A stretch of DNA of 39,129 bases from IMG/VR virus record IMGVR_UViG_3300031629_000018, positions 1 to 39,129 of that record; one strand, given 5' to 3'. The notes beneath the pieces were generated by a model, which had not been told where the DNA came from, ran no database searches, and saw only the letters and a list, made by a program, of their open reading frames with translations. Positions 23,133 to 32,397 of this stretch are shown here, one piece after another. The position numbers and the translations under genes are program-made. Each line of letters opens with the position of its first letter. Position 1 is the first letter of the stretch. Origin of the DNA: a virus.

Positions 23133-23162
23133 TGCTATAATGTATACGGGGAGAAATGCTCC
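23133..23162 (+). promoter_or_regulatory. Promoter and leader hairpin before the scaffold and capsid genes
   Basis: TGcTATAAT (23133-23141) is a perfect extended -10; TTGACA lies 11 bases upstream, too close to act as a normal -35. The leader contains the hairpin GGGAG-AAATG-CTCCC (23148-23162). It would raise scaffold and capsid transcription. Confidence 0.55.
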
Positions 23163-23195
23163 CTACTTCGATTTACCCAAAGGACGTGGACCCCT

Positions 23196-23939
23196 GTGAA
23201 CTCAGGATTAGCTACAGCCGAAGGCTCGAACCCTTCCGAAATTAACATGGACCAGATGGTCTCCGTCAAAGTTGACGGTGTAACTTCACAGATCACGATT
23301 CGTGACGCAGTGAATGGTTACGCCACCAAACAGAAGATGACTGAGGCCACTACCCGAGCAAGCGAACTCCAGAAGCAGGTGGATGCCTTTGACACGTTCA
23401 AAGCGCAGCTACAGCGAGACCCTCAGGGGACTATCACTGGACTAGCTGAGCGCTTCAATGTTACCTCCCCCGGAGCCTCTGACGAGGATTACTCCGATGA
23501 CAGTGTCGATCCGGCACTGGCGGAAGTCAGAAATCAATTGGCTGAACAGCAACGCAAATTCGATGCTCTTCAATCCCAACTGGCAACCAATGCTCAAACG
23601 CAGGAGATTGAAGCGACTATGGACCGGCTGCAAGCCATCCACGGTGACGCTTTCAAGAAGGAAGACGTTCTCAGTTACGCATTGTCTCGAAACATAGACG
23701 ATGTGGAAACGGCTTTCAAAGCGTGGCGGTTCGACGAAGGACTTTCAAACTCTTCGGCTGACGCCCCGCTCGACGAAGTCGTCCAGGCTTTGGGGCATGT
23801 GTCCCCAGGCGCACCTACAGCAACACCGCCACCATCGAAGGGAACCGTTCAGGCACCGACGTCTGCACGGGAATCCATCGAACGGGCGTATGCGGCTTCC
23901 GGTGTGAATCTGGATGAGTTCCTAGCTTCCGCTTTCTGA
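23196..23939 (+). CDS. Scaffolding protein
   Basis: The 247-residue product is acidic and mostly helical, with coiled-coil stretches at about 45-75 and 105-145. A proline-rich linker precedes a C-terminal helix, as in capsid-binding ends. Its place directly before the major capsid gene is that of a scaffold. The start is a GTG at 23196 after AAAGGA. Confidence 0.75.
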   Translation: MNSGLATAEGSNPSEINMDQMVSVKVDGVTSQITIRDAVNGYATKQKMTEATTRASELQKQVDAFDTFKAQLQRDPQGTITGLAERFNVTSPGASDEDYSDDSVDPALAEVRNQLAEQQRKFDALQSQLATNAQTQEIEATMDRLQAIHGDAFKKEDVLSYALSRNIDDVETAFKAWRFDEGLSNSSADAPLDEVVQALGHVSPGAPTATPPPSKGTVQAPTSARESIERAYAASGVNLDEFLASAF

Positions 23940-23966
23940 CAAGAGCCTCATTATTAGGAGAATTTC

Positions 23967-24926
23967 ATGGCAGTAGGTAACCCTAGTTTCGGAGAGATCG
24001 CTTCAACGACTCTCAACGAGCATGCAGCTTTGCTCGCTAACAACATCTTTGACAATCAGCCGTACATGTACTGGCTGCAACAGGGTCAACGAGTTAAGGA
24101 TTTCAACGGCGGTAACACCATCGTTGAGCCTATCATCCACGGTAAGAACACGACTGTTGCCACATACGCTGGTTACGACACCCTCGCTGTCACAGCTCAG
24201 ACCGGCCTCACCGCCGCAAGCTTTGACGTCAAGCAGGCTTTCGCAACCATCGCTATTGACGGTTTCAGCCAGATGCAGAACGCTGGCCCACAGGAAGTCA
24301 TTGACCTCCTCGAAGCCAAGATGATGCAAACACAGGAATCTATCACAGATTTCTTCGACGAGATGTTGATCAACTCTGACGGCACCGGTAACAGTAGCAA
24401 AGACTGGTTGGGCCTGTTGGCTCTAATCGGTGATGGCACTGTTGGCCCGGCTACCGTCGGCGGCATCGACGCCTCGGACGCATTGAACTCTTGGTGGCGT
24501 TCAAAGCTCAACAACGCAGCGTCGTCTGCCCTCTTGCTTTCGGACATGGCCACTATGGTCAACGATTGCTCGAACGGTACCGACCGGCCGGACCTGATCC
24601 TCACTTCGCAGAAGCAGTACGAAGCATACGAAGCGCTGCTGACCCCTCAGCAAATGTTCCGTGATGAATCGATCGCTAACGCAGGTTTCCGCAACCTTCT
24701 CTACAAGGACATCCCTGTTGTCTATGACGCATACGTCCCTGACGACAAGATGCTGTTCCTCAACTCGAAGTACCTGAAGCTTCGTCCGAACCGGAAGACC
24801 TGGTTCACCACGACCCCGTTTGTCCGTCCTCATAACCAGGATGCCGTTTACGCTCAGGTTTTGATGGGTGGACAGCAAACTGTCAACTCCCGTCGTCGCC
24901 AAGGCATGATCTACGGCATCGCCTAA
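23967..24926 (+). CDS. Major capsid protein
   Basis: The 319-residue product has a typical HK97-fold capsid layout: N-terminal arm, a long helix around 115-135 (EVIDLLEAKMMQTQESITDFFDEM) and the A-domain region with LILTSQKQYEAYEALL and VYDAYVPDDKMLFLNSKYLKL. A strong ribosome site (TAGGAG) precedes the ATG, in keeping with high expression. It is flanked by the scaffold and a small head protein. Confidence 0.85.
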   Translation: MAVGNPSFGEIASTTLNEHAALLANNIFDNQPYMYWLQQGQRVKDFNGGNTIVEPIIHGKNTTVATYAGYDTLAVTAQTGLTAASFDVKQAFATIAIDGFSQMQNAGPQEVIDLLEAKMMQTQESITDFFDEMLINSDGTGNSSKDWLGLLALIGDGTVGPATVGGIDASDALNSWWRSKLNNAASSALLLSDMATMVNDCSNGTDRPDLILTSQKQYEAYEALLTPQQMFRDESIANAGFRNLLYKDIPVVYDAYVPDDKMLFLNSKYLKLRPNRKTWFTTTPFVRPHNQDAVYAQVLMGGQQTVNSRRRQGMIYGIA

Positions 24927-24938
24927 GGAGCCTTACTA

Positions 24939-25337
24939 ATGGCAGTTCTTACCCTTAAGACTGCGGATGCGGCCGGTAACCCATCCACTATTCATGGTCG
25001 ACACGCTGAGCGTATAGGAATGCGTCCAATCAAGGACTACGGCAAATTGTCGTATAGCGCTTTCCTCGTCGACCTGAGTGTGGCATACACTACCGGCGGT
25101 TTCGTAATGAGCCCAGGCGTTCTTGGTTTCTCCAAGATCGTCGACATGCAGGTGTTGGGCGGCAAAGACCCTTACGGTGTTCTTGACGTCGTCCACCCCG
25201 GTGGCATCACCTTTGAACTGGTGACCACCGATCCTACAGCCCCGAAGCTGAAGTTGGAATTGTTTGCCGCTGAGGCGGCGGCAGCTTCAACCCAGGCAGC
25301 GAAATCTGTGTGGATTGTACTCGGAGGAATCCGATGA
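24939..25337 (+). CDS. Small head protein, possible decoration protein
   Basis: The 132-residue product is beta-rich with a C-terminal alanine-rich segment. A GGAG site precedes the ATG. Its place directly after the capsid gene and small size fit a decoration or head-stabilising protein, but it lacks a recognisable motif. Confidence 0.55.
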   Translation: MAVLTLKTADAAGNPSTIHGRHAERIGMRPIKDYGKLSYSAFLVDLSVAYTTGGFVMSPGVLGFSKIVDMQVLGGKDPYGVLDVVHPGGITFELVTTDPTAPKLKLELFAAEAAAASTQAAKSVWIVLGGIR

Positions 25338-25549
25338 AACGGGGGGTCCCTGCGTGGCAGGGGCCTCCAGGATCTATCCCAGCTGAGGGACTCCGACCCG
25401 GTGTGGTCGGGGTTCCCTTGGCAGGGGCAGGCGTTCCTGTCATGGACCCAATTTCAGAAACAGATAGCGGTTGTCGTGGGAAACTGAGCGACGGCGCTAG
25501 ATGCAGGAAGGGCGTTTCTGCCCTCTGCAAGGAACACCAGCACCTTTAA
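25334..25549 (+). CDS. Small proline-rich, cysteine-containing protein
   Basis: The 71-residue product is Gly/Pro/Val-rich up to residue 40 and ends in C47, C57, C65 and H68, possibly a zinc site. The ATG overlaps the previous stop (ATGA). Function unknown. Confidence 0.55.
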   Translation: MKRGVPAWQGPPGSIPAEGLRPGVVGVPLAGAGVPVMDPISETDSGCRGKLSDGARCRKGVSALCKEHQHL

Positions 25550-25558
25550 AGGATTGAG

Positions 25559-26341
25559 ATGACAGTAGTGATTCCGGGTGGTGCGACCACCTACGACAAG
25601 GTACGTGACTGGGCTTTAGCCACAGGAGGATGGGGCAGTCTTTGCCCTGTCCCGAATGAGATCATGGATGCACTCCTGTTGGATTGTCTTCAGACGATCC
25701 ATACCCAAATCTGGGATCATTCGAAGTATCAGACTACCTGGTCGTTCCAGATCGGCGCTGACGACTACTTCGTCGACGCCGGTGGGAGTGTCCCGGCAAT
25801 CACTACTGCCATCTTCAACCCAATGTTTGCTGTAGTCAACAAGATCCAGCGACGCAGAGACCACAAAGAACTTTACCGAGCAGAATCTTTCCCTAAGGTG
25901 CCACGCAACGGGGTGACTGTCACTTCCGAATCGGAACCTGACAAGCTCGAATGGTTCACTTGGGGCGACGAGTTCGTCGTATCCCCACCGTCCACTGCTG
26001 TCGAAAACTTTGATGCGTTCGGTTACCGGATCTTGAACCGTTCGATCTTCACTTACTCCGCCCCGACGACAACGTGGCAGCTCGTGGACTTACCTGACGC
26101 TTACATCGAGTCGTATCAGAAGTGTGTGCTGGGTTTCCTCCTCACTGCGACGAACGACCATGCTGGTGCGGAGCAGTGGCTGCGTGCCGCTAGCGACGAG
26201 ATCGCTGCGTTGAAAAGTTTCAATGGGGGTAGCGTCGTGAACCGGCCCACTTCCGACGGGGATCTCCTCCGCATGGGCGGTACGCCTTGGCGTAAACGTG
26301 AACAGCTCGTAGCGTACATGCCTCAGATCATCGTCATCTGA
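25559..26341 (+). CDS. Head-to-tail adaptor (P22 gp4-like position)
   Basis: The 260-residue product begins with a helical region (DKVRDWALATG), has a beta-rich middle and ends in helices. Its place between the small head genes and the tail hub matches the P22 gp4 adaptor that binds the portal. The TGATG overlap links it to the next gene. Assignment rests mainly on position and size. Confidence 0.6.
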   Translation: MTVVIPGGATTYDKVRDWALATGGWGSLCPVPNEIMDALLLDCLQTIHTQIWDHSKYQTTWSFQIGADDYFVDAGGSVPAITTAIFNPMFAVVNKIQRRRDHKELYRAESFPKVPRNGVTVTSESEPDKLEWFTWGDEFVVSPPSTAVENFDAFGYRILNRSIFTYSAPTTTWQLVDLPDAYIESYQKCVLGFLLTATNDHAGAEQWLRAASDEIAALKSFNGGSVVNRPTSDGDLLRMGGTPWRKREQLVAYMPQIIVI

Positions 26342-28251
26342 TGGGAATCTACAGCTCCACGATCAAGGGGCGGGCGGCACGCCGTCAAACTGAGGCTGTT
26401 GTCCAAGTCGATTTCACTGGAGGGTTGCGTCTCGGTTCCGACGGTTCCACTCTGGAAATAAACGAGGTGAGGCAGGCCGAGAACATCGACTTCATGCCTA
26501 CGGGCGGGTTTCAGCGACGCAAGGCCGTCATGCCTTTGGTCACGTTGACGAGCAAGCTTGACCCGCTGTCTGATGTGGTGGTTCATGAGCGGGACACGGG
26601 CACGGAACTGTGGTTCCATGATGTTGCGGGCGAGGTTCGCCGCATCATCTTGGACGGTGTGGGGGCGGCTACGGCCCACGGGGCGACGTTCCCTGGCACT
26701 GGTGCCGTGGTCGGCACGCAGGTGGGTGACAACCTGTTCATGAAACAGTCGACGGACACGGCGTGGACCAAATGGACGGGCGCTGCCGCTACGGCGCTGC
26801 GCACAGGGTTCCGTGTCGACGACTATCAAGGTTCTCTCCTCCCCAACTTTGGCGAGTTCTGGTTGACCGGTGTGCCTGACGGTGCGGGCATAACGTCTTG
26901 GAATAGCCGTGTGTGGGTTTGGGGTGCGAGTCTCGATTTGGAGAACGGCTCGTACGTCTGGGATGCCGGGCAGACTAGGGCCGTGTGGACGGCTACTGCT
27001 GGCACTACTGTCACGGAGGATCTGTCGTCTGCCTATTTCTCGTTCAGTTACGGCACCCGTGACGAGGAAGGCCCTCAAGACTTTTATAAAGACTGGTCTC
27101 TCCAGTTTGAGGCTGCGGGAGGCCCTTCCGCTATAAGGGCGATGGTCCCTGTGGGGGACCGCATGTATGTGTTCGGTAGCGACTCGATCCATGTGGTCAC
27201 ACCGAACTTCGCTCAGCCTGTGGAACTGTTCTATCAGGTGACAGATTATCGGTCCCGTGTGGGTGCGGTGGGGAAGCGTGCAGCTATCGCTGCTGGTTCT
27301 TCCTGCTGGTTCTTCGACTCAGAACTCGGCCTGATGGAAATCAACACTGAAGGTCAGCTTGTCGGTCACGGCGGGAAACTGGGGAAAGATTTCACAGACT
27401 CGTTGAAGGCGGACCTTTCGGGTGTGGCTATCGGTGTTTGGAAAGGGCGGGTGTGGGTGAGTGTCCCGTCTTCCGGTGGGGATGGAACAAACGATACCAC
27501 CTACGTTTACGATCTGGCAATCCAGACGTGGACCAAGTATTCGTATGGCGTCGACTACTTCGTCCCTTACAGCGGTAACGCTGGTGCGCCTGACGCAGGC
27601 CGGTTAGGCGACCAGTTGATAGGGTTCTGCGGATTGGACGTTGTCCTCCTCGATCATGCCGGTGCAGAACGGCACACGTACGACTATTTCGTCCACAACG
27701 TCTCTTCCCCCATCCCTGCTTCTGTCACGACCGCATGGTTTGATGCCGGTTCGCCGGAGACGGAGAAAGACTGGGTTGGTATGGAACAGATCTGGCGGGC
27801 CATGCCCGGCCAACAGGCCACTGTCACAGCCTACGAGGGATGGAACCAGGCTAACCTCGCAAAGACCTGGGCTAACACTCACACGCTCGCTTCTAAGGCT
27901 AGCTGGGGGTCGGGTGTGGAGCCTATCTGGGCGGGGTCTGCCCCGTTCACTTGGGATGCGTATGCTCATGCTTCGATTTCGGCAGGTGTGTATCCGGCGT
28001 ACACGGAGAACAATGCTTTGGATGCAACTCTGGTTGCGAGCGTGTTCCGTACGGGGTTGGAGCAGTCTGGTTCCGAGTTCGGTGACGAGTTAGCTGCGTT
28101 CGAGAATGAGGCTTTGGCTAATCCTGTGAGGTTCGACAGGGTGTGTTCTTCTCGTTCGTTGAGTGTGAAGTTGGATATGACTACTAATGCGGAATGGTTC
28201 GCTTTCGACAGGCTGACCATGTTCTTCGAACGTCGACCGATAAGGACTTAA
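26341..28251 (+). CDS. Tail stabilisation or hub protein, beta-propeller-like (P22 gp10-like)
   Basis: The 636-residue product has repeated beta-blade-like segments, such as FDSELGLMEIN, KGRVWVSVPSS and TTYVYDLAIQTWTKY. The wording and length match gp10-type tail proteins of podoviruses, which seal and extend the portal channel. The C-terminal 200 residues are probably a beta domain that binds the fibres. It starts at the overlap with the adaptor gene. Confidence 0.7.
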   Translation: MGIYSSTIKGRAARRQTEAVVQVDFTGGLRLGSDGSTLEINEVRQAENIDFMPTGGFQRRKAVMPLVTLTSKLDPLSDVVVHERDTGTELWFHDVAGEVRRIILDGVGAATAHGATFPGTGAVVGTQVGDNLFMKQSTDTAWTKWTGAAATALRTGFRVDDYQGSLLPNFGEFWLTGVPDGAGITSWNSRVWVWGASLDLENGSYVWDAGQTRAVWTATAGTTVTEDLSSAYFSFSYGTRDEEGPQDFYKDWSLQFEAAGGPSAIRAMVPVGDRMYVFGSDSIHVVTPNFAQPVELFYQVTDYRSRVGAVGKRAAIAAGSSCWFFDSELGLMEINTEGQLVGHGGKLGKDFTDSLKADLSGVAIGVWKGRVWVSVPSSGGDGTNDTTYVYDLAIQTWTKYSYGVDYFVPYSGNAGAPDAGRLGDQLIGFCGLDVVLLDHAGAERHTYDYFVHNVSSPIPASVTTAWFDAGSPETEKDWVGMEQIWRAMPGQQATVTAYEGWNQANLAKTWANTHTLASKASWGSGVEPIWAGSAPFTWDAYAHASISAGVYPAYTENNALDATLVASVFRTGLEQSGSEFGDELAAFENEALANPVRFDRVCSSRSLSVKLDMTTNAEWFAFDRLTMFFERRPIRT

Positions 28252-28252
28252 A

Positions 28253-29599
28253 ATGGGACAGCATGATGTTATTGAGGCACGGACCGTACAGTTCGTTGAT
28301 CAGAGCGGGGTCGTTATCGTATGGACTCCTGCCCCCACCATGTCCGATGAAGACTTTTACGAGCGTGCCGCTATAATTTCGGCTAAGGCGGACCCTGGGA
28401 CGGTCATGATCGGCGGGGCAGGAACGATCCCATTCCACCGGGATGATGTGCGTGACAGCACCTCTGGGGATGGCTTCGTAGGTGAGACTCTCCAGTTGTC
28501 TACATCAGATCTTGGTGTTTGGGCTGAGCGTGCTGACAGTGACATCCGGCTTGATCCAGACCGATCCCGCCGGTTCGCTACCGGTTTGAGCGCGCATGTA
28601 GGGTCGAGTAAAGCTGCGGCTGATGCGGCTGCGGCGGCTGCACGGCAGTCGTTTTTCGTTAAAGAGGATCAGCGGATTGACGCCGAATATTTGGATGCGT
28701 CGAGGGCGCAGGGGATAGAGAACCGCCAGGCGGATCAGGACTATTTTCAATCGACTGTCGCAAACGATCTCGAATCGTTGGCACGAAAGAGGGCTTACGA
28801 TTCTGAGACCACCGCGAACTCTCTCCGTGACCTGGCCGGACAGACGGCTTTCGACCTGTCGCAGTTGGACAACAACTTGGCGAAACTAGGGTTGGATTCG
28901 TCCGACTACCGTCGTGACGGGTCGACTGCTGCTGACCCTTACCGTGCGTTGGAAGCCGACCAGACAGGGGCAGGCTCGGGGCAGAGGCGTTACGCTGGGG
29001 CCGTGAGGGATGCGGCCACGGCTTCCGAGGAGGCCAAGATCGCTCTGTCGGAGAGGCAGATAAGCCAGTTGGAGACCGAGACCCAGAGAAGGGCTAGGGA
29101 AAGGGCTGAGCAGCTCGAAGCTGACCGGATTTTCAATGAGCGGGAAACCATAGGACTGATATGGGCCAAGAACGCATACAGCCTCGACGGTGAACGCCTG
29201 TTCGCTGCCGGGTTCAGAGGCGACGCCCTGACGGAACAGTACAACGCCGAGAAGAACACGGTCTACCAAAAATCTATCGGGGCTGGGGAATGGATCGGCG
29301 GGCGGTACGTGAACTACGGCCTGGGTGAAACGGCATCGGGAACGGTCGTCGACCCTGATGACCATGTGAGTGCCGCCGAGGCAGCGGGCGGCGGCGGCGT
29401 CGGCTCCACTCCTATCCTCAGCTTCGACCAAAACGAAACGGACGGGGGCCCTCTCGACAATTCTGCACTGGCTGACTTTTTCTCCAACCAGAACCCCGGC
29501 TTCGGCCCGGCTAGCCAAGCGTTGAGACTACTCAATGAAGGACCCGATATTCCCGCTCCTACCCCATCTGCCCCCCCTGCCTGGGGCAATTTCGGATAA
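28253..29599 (+). CDS. Internal virion protein, helical (ejection type)
   Basis: The 448-residue product has a compact N-terminal part (1-90), then about 200 residues of Ala/Gln/Glu-rich helical sequence with heptad character, and a Gly/Pro-rich end. This is typical of podovirus ejection proteins, which pass into the host with the DNA. AAGGA precedes the ATG. Confidence 0.6.
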   Translation: MGQHDVIEARTVQFVDQSGVVIVWTPAPTMSDEDFYERAAIISAKADPGTVMIGGAGTIPFHRDDVRDSTSGDGFVGETLQLSTSDLGVWAERADSDIRLDPDRSRRFATGLSAHVGSSKAAADAAAAAARQSFFVKEDQRIDAEYLDASRAQGIENRQADQDYFQSTVANDLESLARKRAYDSETTANSLRDLAGQTAFDLSQLDNNLAKLGLDSSDYRRDGSTAADPYRALEADQTGAGSGQRRYAGAVRDAATASEEAKIALSERQISQLETETQRRARERAEQLEADRIFNERETIGLIWAKNAYSLDGERLFAAGFRGDALTEQYNAEKNTVYQKSIGAGEWIGGRYVNYGLGETASGTVVDPDDHVSAAEAAGGGGVGSTPILSFDQNETDGGPLDNSALADFFSNQNPGFGPASQALRLLNEGPDIPAPTPSAPPAWGNFG

Positions 29600-29607
29600 G
29601 GATTGAT

Positions 29608-29991
29608 ATGACTATGCAAGAGTTCGGGAAACCTATATCCCGCCCAGCGCCCAAGATCCCTAAGGCCCGACGTGAGCCGAAGAAACGGCACATGAAAGCG
29701 CCGAAGCTTCCACCCACAGTCGACCAGATCCTACAATCACTCATCGAGGATGTCCCAGTCGGGGGTTCTATTTACGATGCGCTCGTGATAGATCCGTCAG
29801 TCCTGGGTTCCATAAAGACGGTGAAAGCTAAAGCGTTGAAGAACCATGTCACCCCTCCCGAAGGCGAGCAGTTTCATCGCAGTGGGGCTCCGACTGCGGC
29901 CGCCTTGGTCCGCAATCTGGCTGTCGCTAGCGTGATGGAAGATGTGAGTTTGCCTGTGCCTCCGCCGTTCCGTGGCGCAACTTTAGCTTAA
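29608..29991 (+). CDS. Small basic protein, virion region
   Basis: The 127-residue product begins with a Pro/Lys/Arg-rich segment (about 8-37) that may bind DNA, followed by a mixed fold. AAGGATTG precedes the ATG. Function unknown; perhaps an internal virion component. Confidence 0.5.
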   Translation: MTMQEFGKPISRPAPKIPKARREPKKRHMKAPKLPPTVDQILQSLIEDVPVGGSIYDALVIDPSVLGSIKTVKAKALKNHVTPPEGEQFHRSGAPTAAALVRNLAVASVMEDVSLPVPPPFRGATLA

Positions 29992-30001
29992 GGAAAAGAT
30001 T

Positions 30002-30826
30002 ATGGCTGAAATTTTTGAATCACTAACCACCACTCCTGCTGCTCCGCCTAGTGGCGGGAAGTTGGCCGAGGTGAGGGCTAGTGATCTGAGTAAGGTCGCC
30101 TCTCGTGCTTCTGCTCGTCAGCAGAGGATTGTGGATACGCAGTTGTCTCCGCAGGAGACGGATACGATGCCTGTGACGTCTAACAAGTTCGGGAAGCCTG
30201 TGACGGGTCAGGTTCAGGGCACGGCGGGGGTGACGAATCCGGTCTCTAACGCTGCGGCTCAGGGAGCGGCGTCCTCTGGTGCTATCGCAGGGATTCTGGG
30301 TGACGAACTGGAAGCTCCCACGAAGGGGAGTGATATGGTGGGGACTAAGCCTGAGGACACGGAGTATGGTTCTCTCACGCCCACTCAGCGGCACGCTTCG
30401 TTCCAGGATATCGGCATGCAGGTGGAGGATTTTGCTACTGACCCTGAGTCTGGGAAGATGATTAGGACTGAGACTGGTGCGGGCGTGTTGAGTTTCCGCC
30501 CTCCGAAGTCGAACGGGCGGGCTCGGAGCCTGTTCCTGGCGGAGGACAGTGTGCCTGCCCATGCGGCTTTGATTGAGGCTGTGGGCCGTGTCGGCCTGAG
30601 GGCGATGGCGGTGGATGGTGCGGATAGTTACACTACCGAGTGGAGGGTCCACCCTGATGATCGGGCGGCGTTTAGGCGGATGGGTGAGTCGTTGGACGCA
30701 GAGTTCGGTGAAGGTCCGGGGTCTGCCGGGGGGAGCGTTACTTGCCGTTTCGACCATCGGAACAAGGTTAATAAAAAGTTTATGCGGGCACCGTTTGGGT
30801 CTCGTAAGCGTGGAGGCAAACGATAA
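30002..30826 (+). CDS. Protein of unknown function, virion region
   Basis: The 274-residue product has a disordered N-terminal third, a middle Gly/Ala-rich part (about 75-100) and a C-terminal alpha/beta domain (about 165-245) ending in a basic tail (SRKRGGKR). The stop overlaps the next ATG (TAATG). Probably an ejection or internal protein. Confidence 0.5.
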   Translation: MAEIFESLTTTPAAPPSGGKLAEVRASDLSKVASRASARQQRIVDTQLSPQETDTMPVTSNKFGKPVTGQVQGTAGVTNPVSNAAAQGAASSGAIAGILGDELEAPTKGSDMVGTKPEDTEYGSLTPTQRHASFQDIGMQVEDFATDPESGKMIRTETGAGVLSFRPPKSNGRARSLFLAEDSVPAHAALIEAVGRVGLRAMAVDGADSYTTEWRVHPDDRAAFRRMGESLDAEFGEGPGSAGGSVTCRFDHRNKVNKKFMRAPFGSRKRGGKR

Positions 30827-32397
30827 TGGTGACGTATAACACGGGGGATAGGAACGCTGCTGCGTTGAAACGGGAACGGGAACGGGCTGCCCGCTGGAGC
30901 GGAGCTTCGGGGCAACCCTCCCGCCGAGGGCAACCCGCCCGCCGAGGCGAGTCCGGCCAGGCCAAAGTCTGGGGAAGTCCACGTCCTTTGAAAGAACGGG
31001 AAGCGGCGAGAGAACTGGCTGCCCGGGCGGTTAGCATGGGACAGTTGAATCCTGACGCTGTGACGGCGGAAACGGCGATGAAGGCTGCGGCCAGGATACG
31101 GGCTGGTAACAGCTTGGCCCGCCGCAACCTGGACGATTCCGACCTCATGCAGAGTGACGGTCAGGGTGGGACTATCGAGGCGTTCAATGAGGACGGGTCG
31201 AATGCGCCGGTCCCCGCTGGTGTAATGCAATCCCAGCTCGCTTCCCGAGACCCGAACGGTGCGGGGCGTCGGGAACTCTCGGGGTTACCGGAGCAACTCG
31301 CTACCGGCTCCCCTTCGAGTGGGATCGGAGAGGGTGGGGCGGTGACGTCAGAGGATTTGGCGGATCTGCCAGGTTTGACAAACACGAGGTGGGACACGCT
31401 GATCGGTGAGCAGGCTGTTGTTGCGGAGGCGTGGAAATCTGAAGAAGCCCGGATAGCGGAGATCCTTTACAGTTTGGACGCATTGGGGGATACTCTGGGC
31501 AACTTCGCAGAGGACGCTATTGCCGCCAAAAAGTATGGCGGAGAAGAAGGGCAAAGAGTGTTCCATGAAGGGCATCGGGCCCGTCTGCAACGTCGGGGGG
31601 ATCTGATTGAAGAACTCGCAGCGTTTGACCGTGACGGTTCTCAGCCCCGCCGAGAACTTGAAGTAATGTTTGACGAGGCAGGCATCAGCACGAGCGGCAT
31701 GGACGACTGGGGGCCTGAGCAGATCGCTGACACAATCTGGCAGGCTTCGGGCGTGGCTGCGGGAGGGCTACCCCACCCCGATGCAGAGGAGCCAGAGGAA
31801 TGGGAGCCTTTGACAGGTGGGAGCGGGGCCGACTCGGCTGCTGTCAACAACATCTTGAACTTGAACTTGCAGCCGACAGAATCCGGCATCCCGAAAGTGG
31901 CCATTGCCCACCATCCCAATGATGAGCCGTTCTTTGACCCCACTTTTGAGGAGTTTGAGGACATGGAAGATTATCAGAACTTCTTCGGTTCAGCGCTCCG
32001 ATGGACCGCCCTGATCGTCGACCCTAAGTGGGAGAACTTCGAGGACGAGAATAACCCGCCGCCGCAGTCCCTCTGGGACTATGAAAACAGCCAGGTCCGC
32101 AAGAACCCCGACGAAGATGACTGGGAGAAAGCGCGGGCCAAGACTTTGGAGAGGATAGGCGAGCGCATCGAAGAGCTGTCGGGACAGGACTTGTCGACGA
32201 TTCGGAGCCCTGAGTGGCTTGGCAAGTTGTCGGCGGCCGTGTACGATCTGGCGAAGGCCCCGGCGAACCCCCGGTCCGATCCGGACTATCAGACAGCGGT
32301 GGCAGAGATGGAGCGGGCTTGGCAGAACACGTACCCGTTTTCCCTCAGCCAGCATCTGGGTTTGAGCGGGTTGACAGAAGATGAAGAGGTCGGCTGA
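30826..32397 (+). CDS. Internal virion protein
   Basis: The 523-residue product has a very basic, Arg/Gly/Gln-rich repeat at residues 20-45 (SGQPSRRGQPARRGESGQ), a middle linker and an acidic helical C-terminal half. It is followed by TGATG overlap with the giant gene. The pattern suggests DNA contact inside the capsid; no enzymatic motif seen. Confidence 0.55.
   Translation: MVTYNTGDRNAAALKRERERAARWSGASGQPSRRGQPARRGESGQAKVWGSPRPLKEREAARELAARAVSMGQLNPDAVTAETAMKAAARIRAGNSLARRNLDDSDLMQSDGQGGTIEAFNEDGSNAPVPAGVMQSQLASRDPNGAGRRELSGLPEQLATGSPSSGIGEGGAVTSEDLADLPGLTNTRWDTLIGEQAVVAEAWKSEEARIAEILYSLDALGDTLGNFAEDAIAAKKYGGEEGQRVFHEGHRARLQRRGDLIEELAAFDRDGSQPRRELEVMFDEAGISTSGMDDWGPEQIADTIWQASGVAAGGLPHPDAEEPEEWEPLTGGSGADSAAVNNILNLNLQPTESGIPKVAIAHHPNDEPFFDPTFEEFEDMEDYQNFFGSALRWTALIVDPKWENFEDENNPPPQSLWDYENSQVRKNPDEDDWEKARAKTLERIGERIEELSGQDLSTIRSPEWLGKLSAAVYDLAKAPANPRSDPDYQTAVAEMERAWQNTYPFSLSQHLGLSGLTEDEEVG

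Noticed and set aside
26323-27192. 289-codon minus-strand frame
   Set aside because: Arginine/histidine-rich shadow of the tail hub gene.
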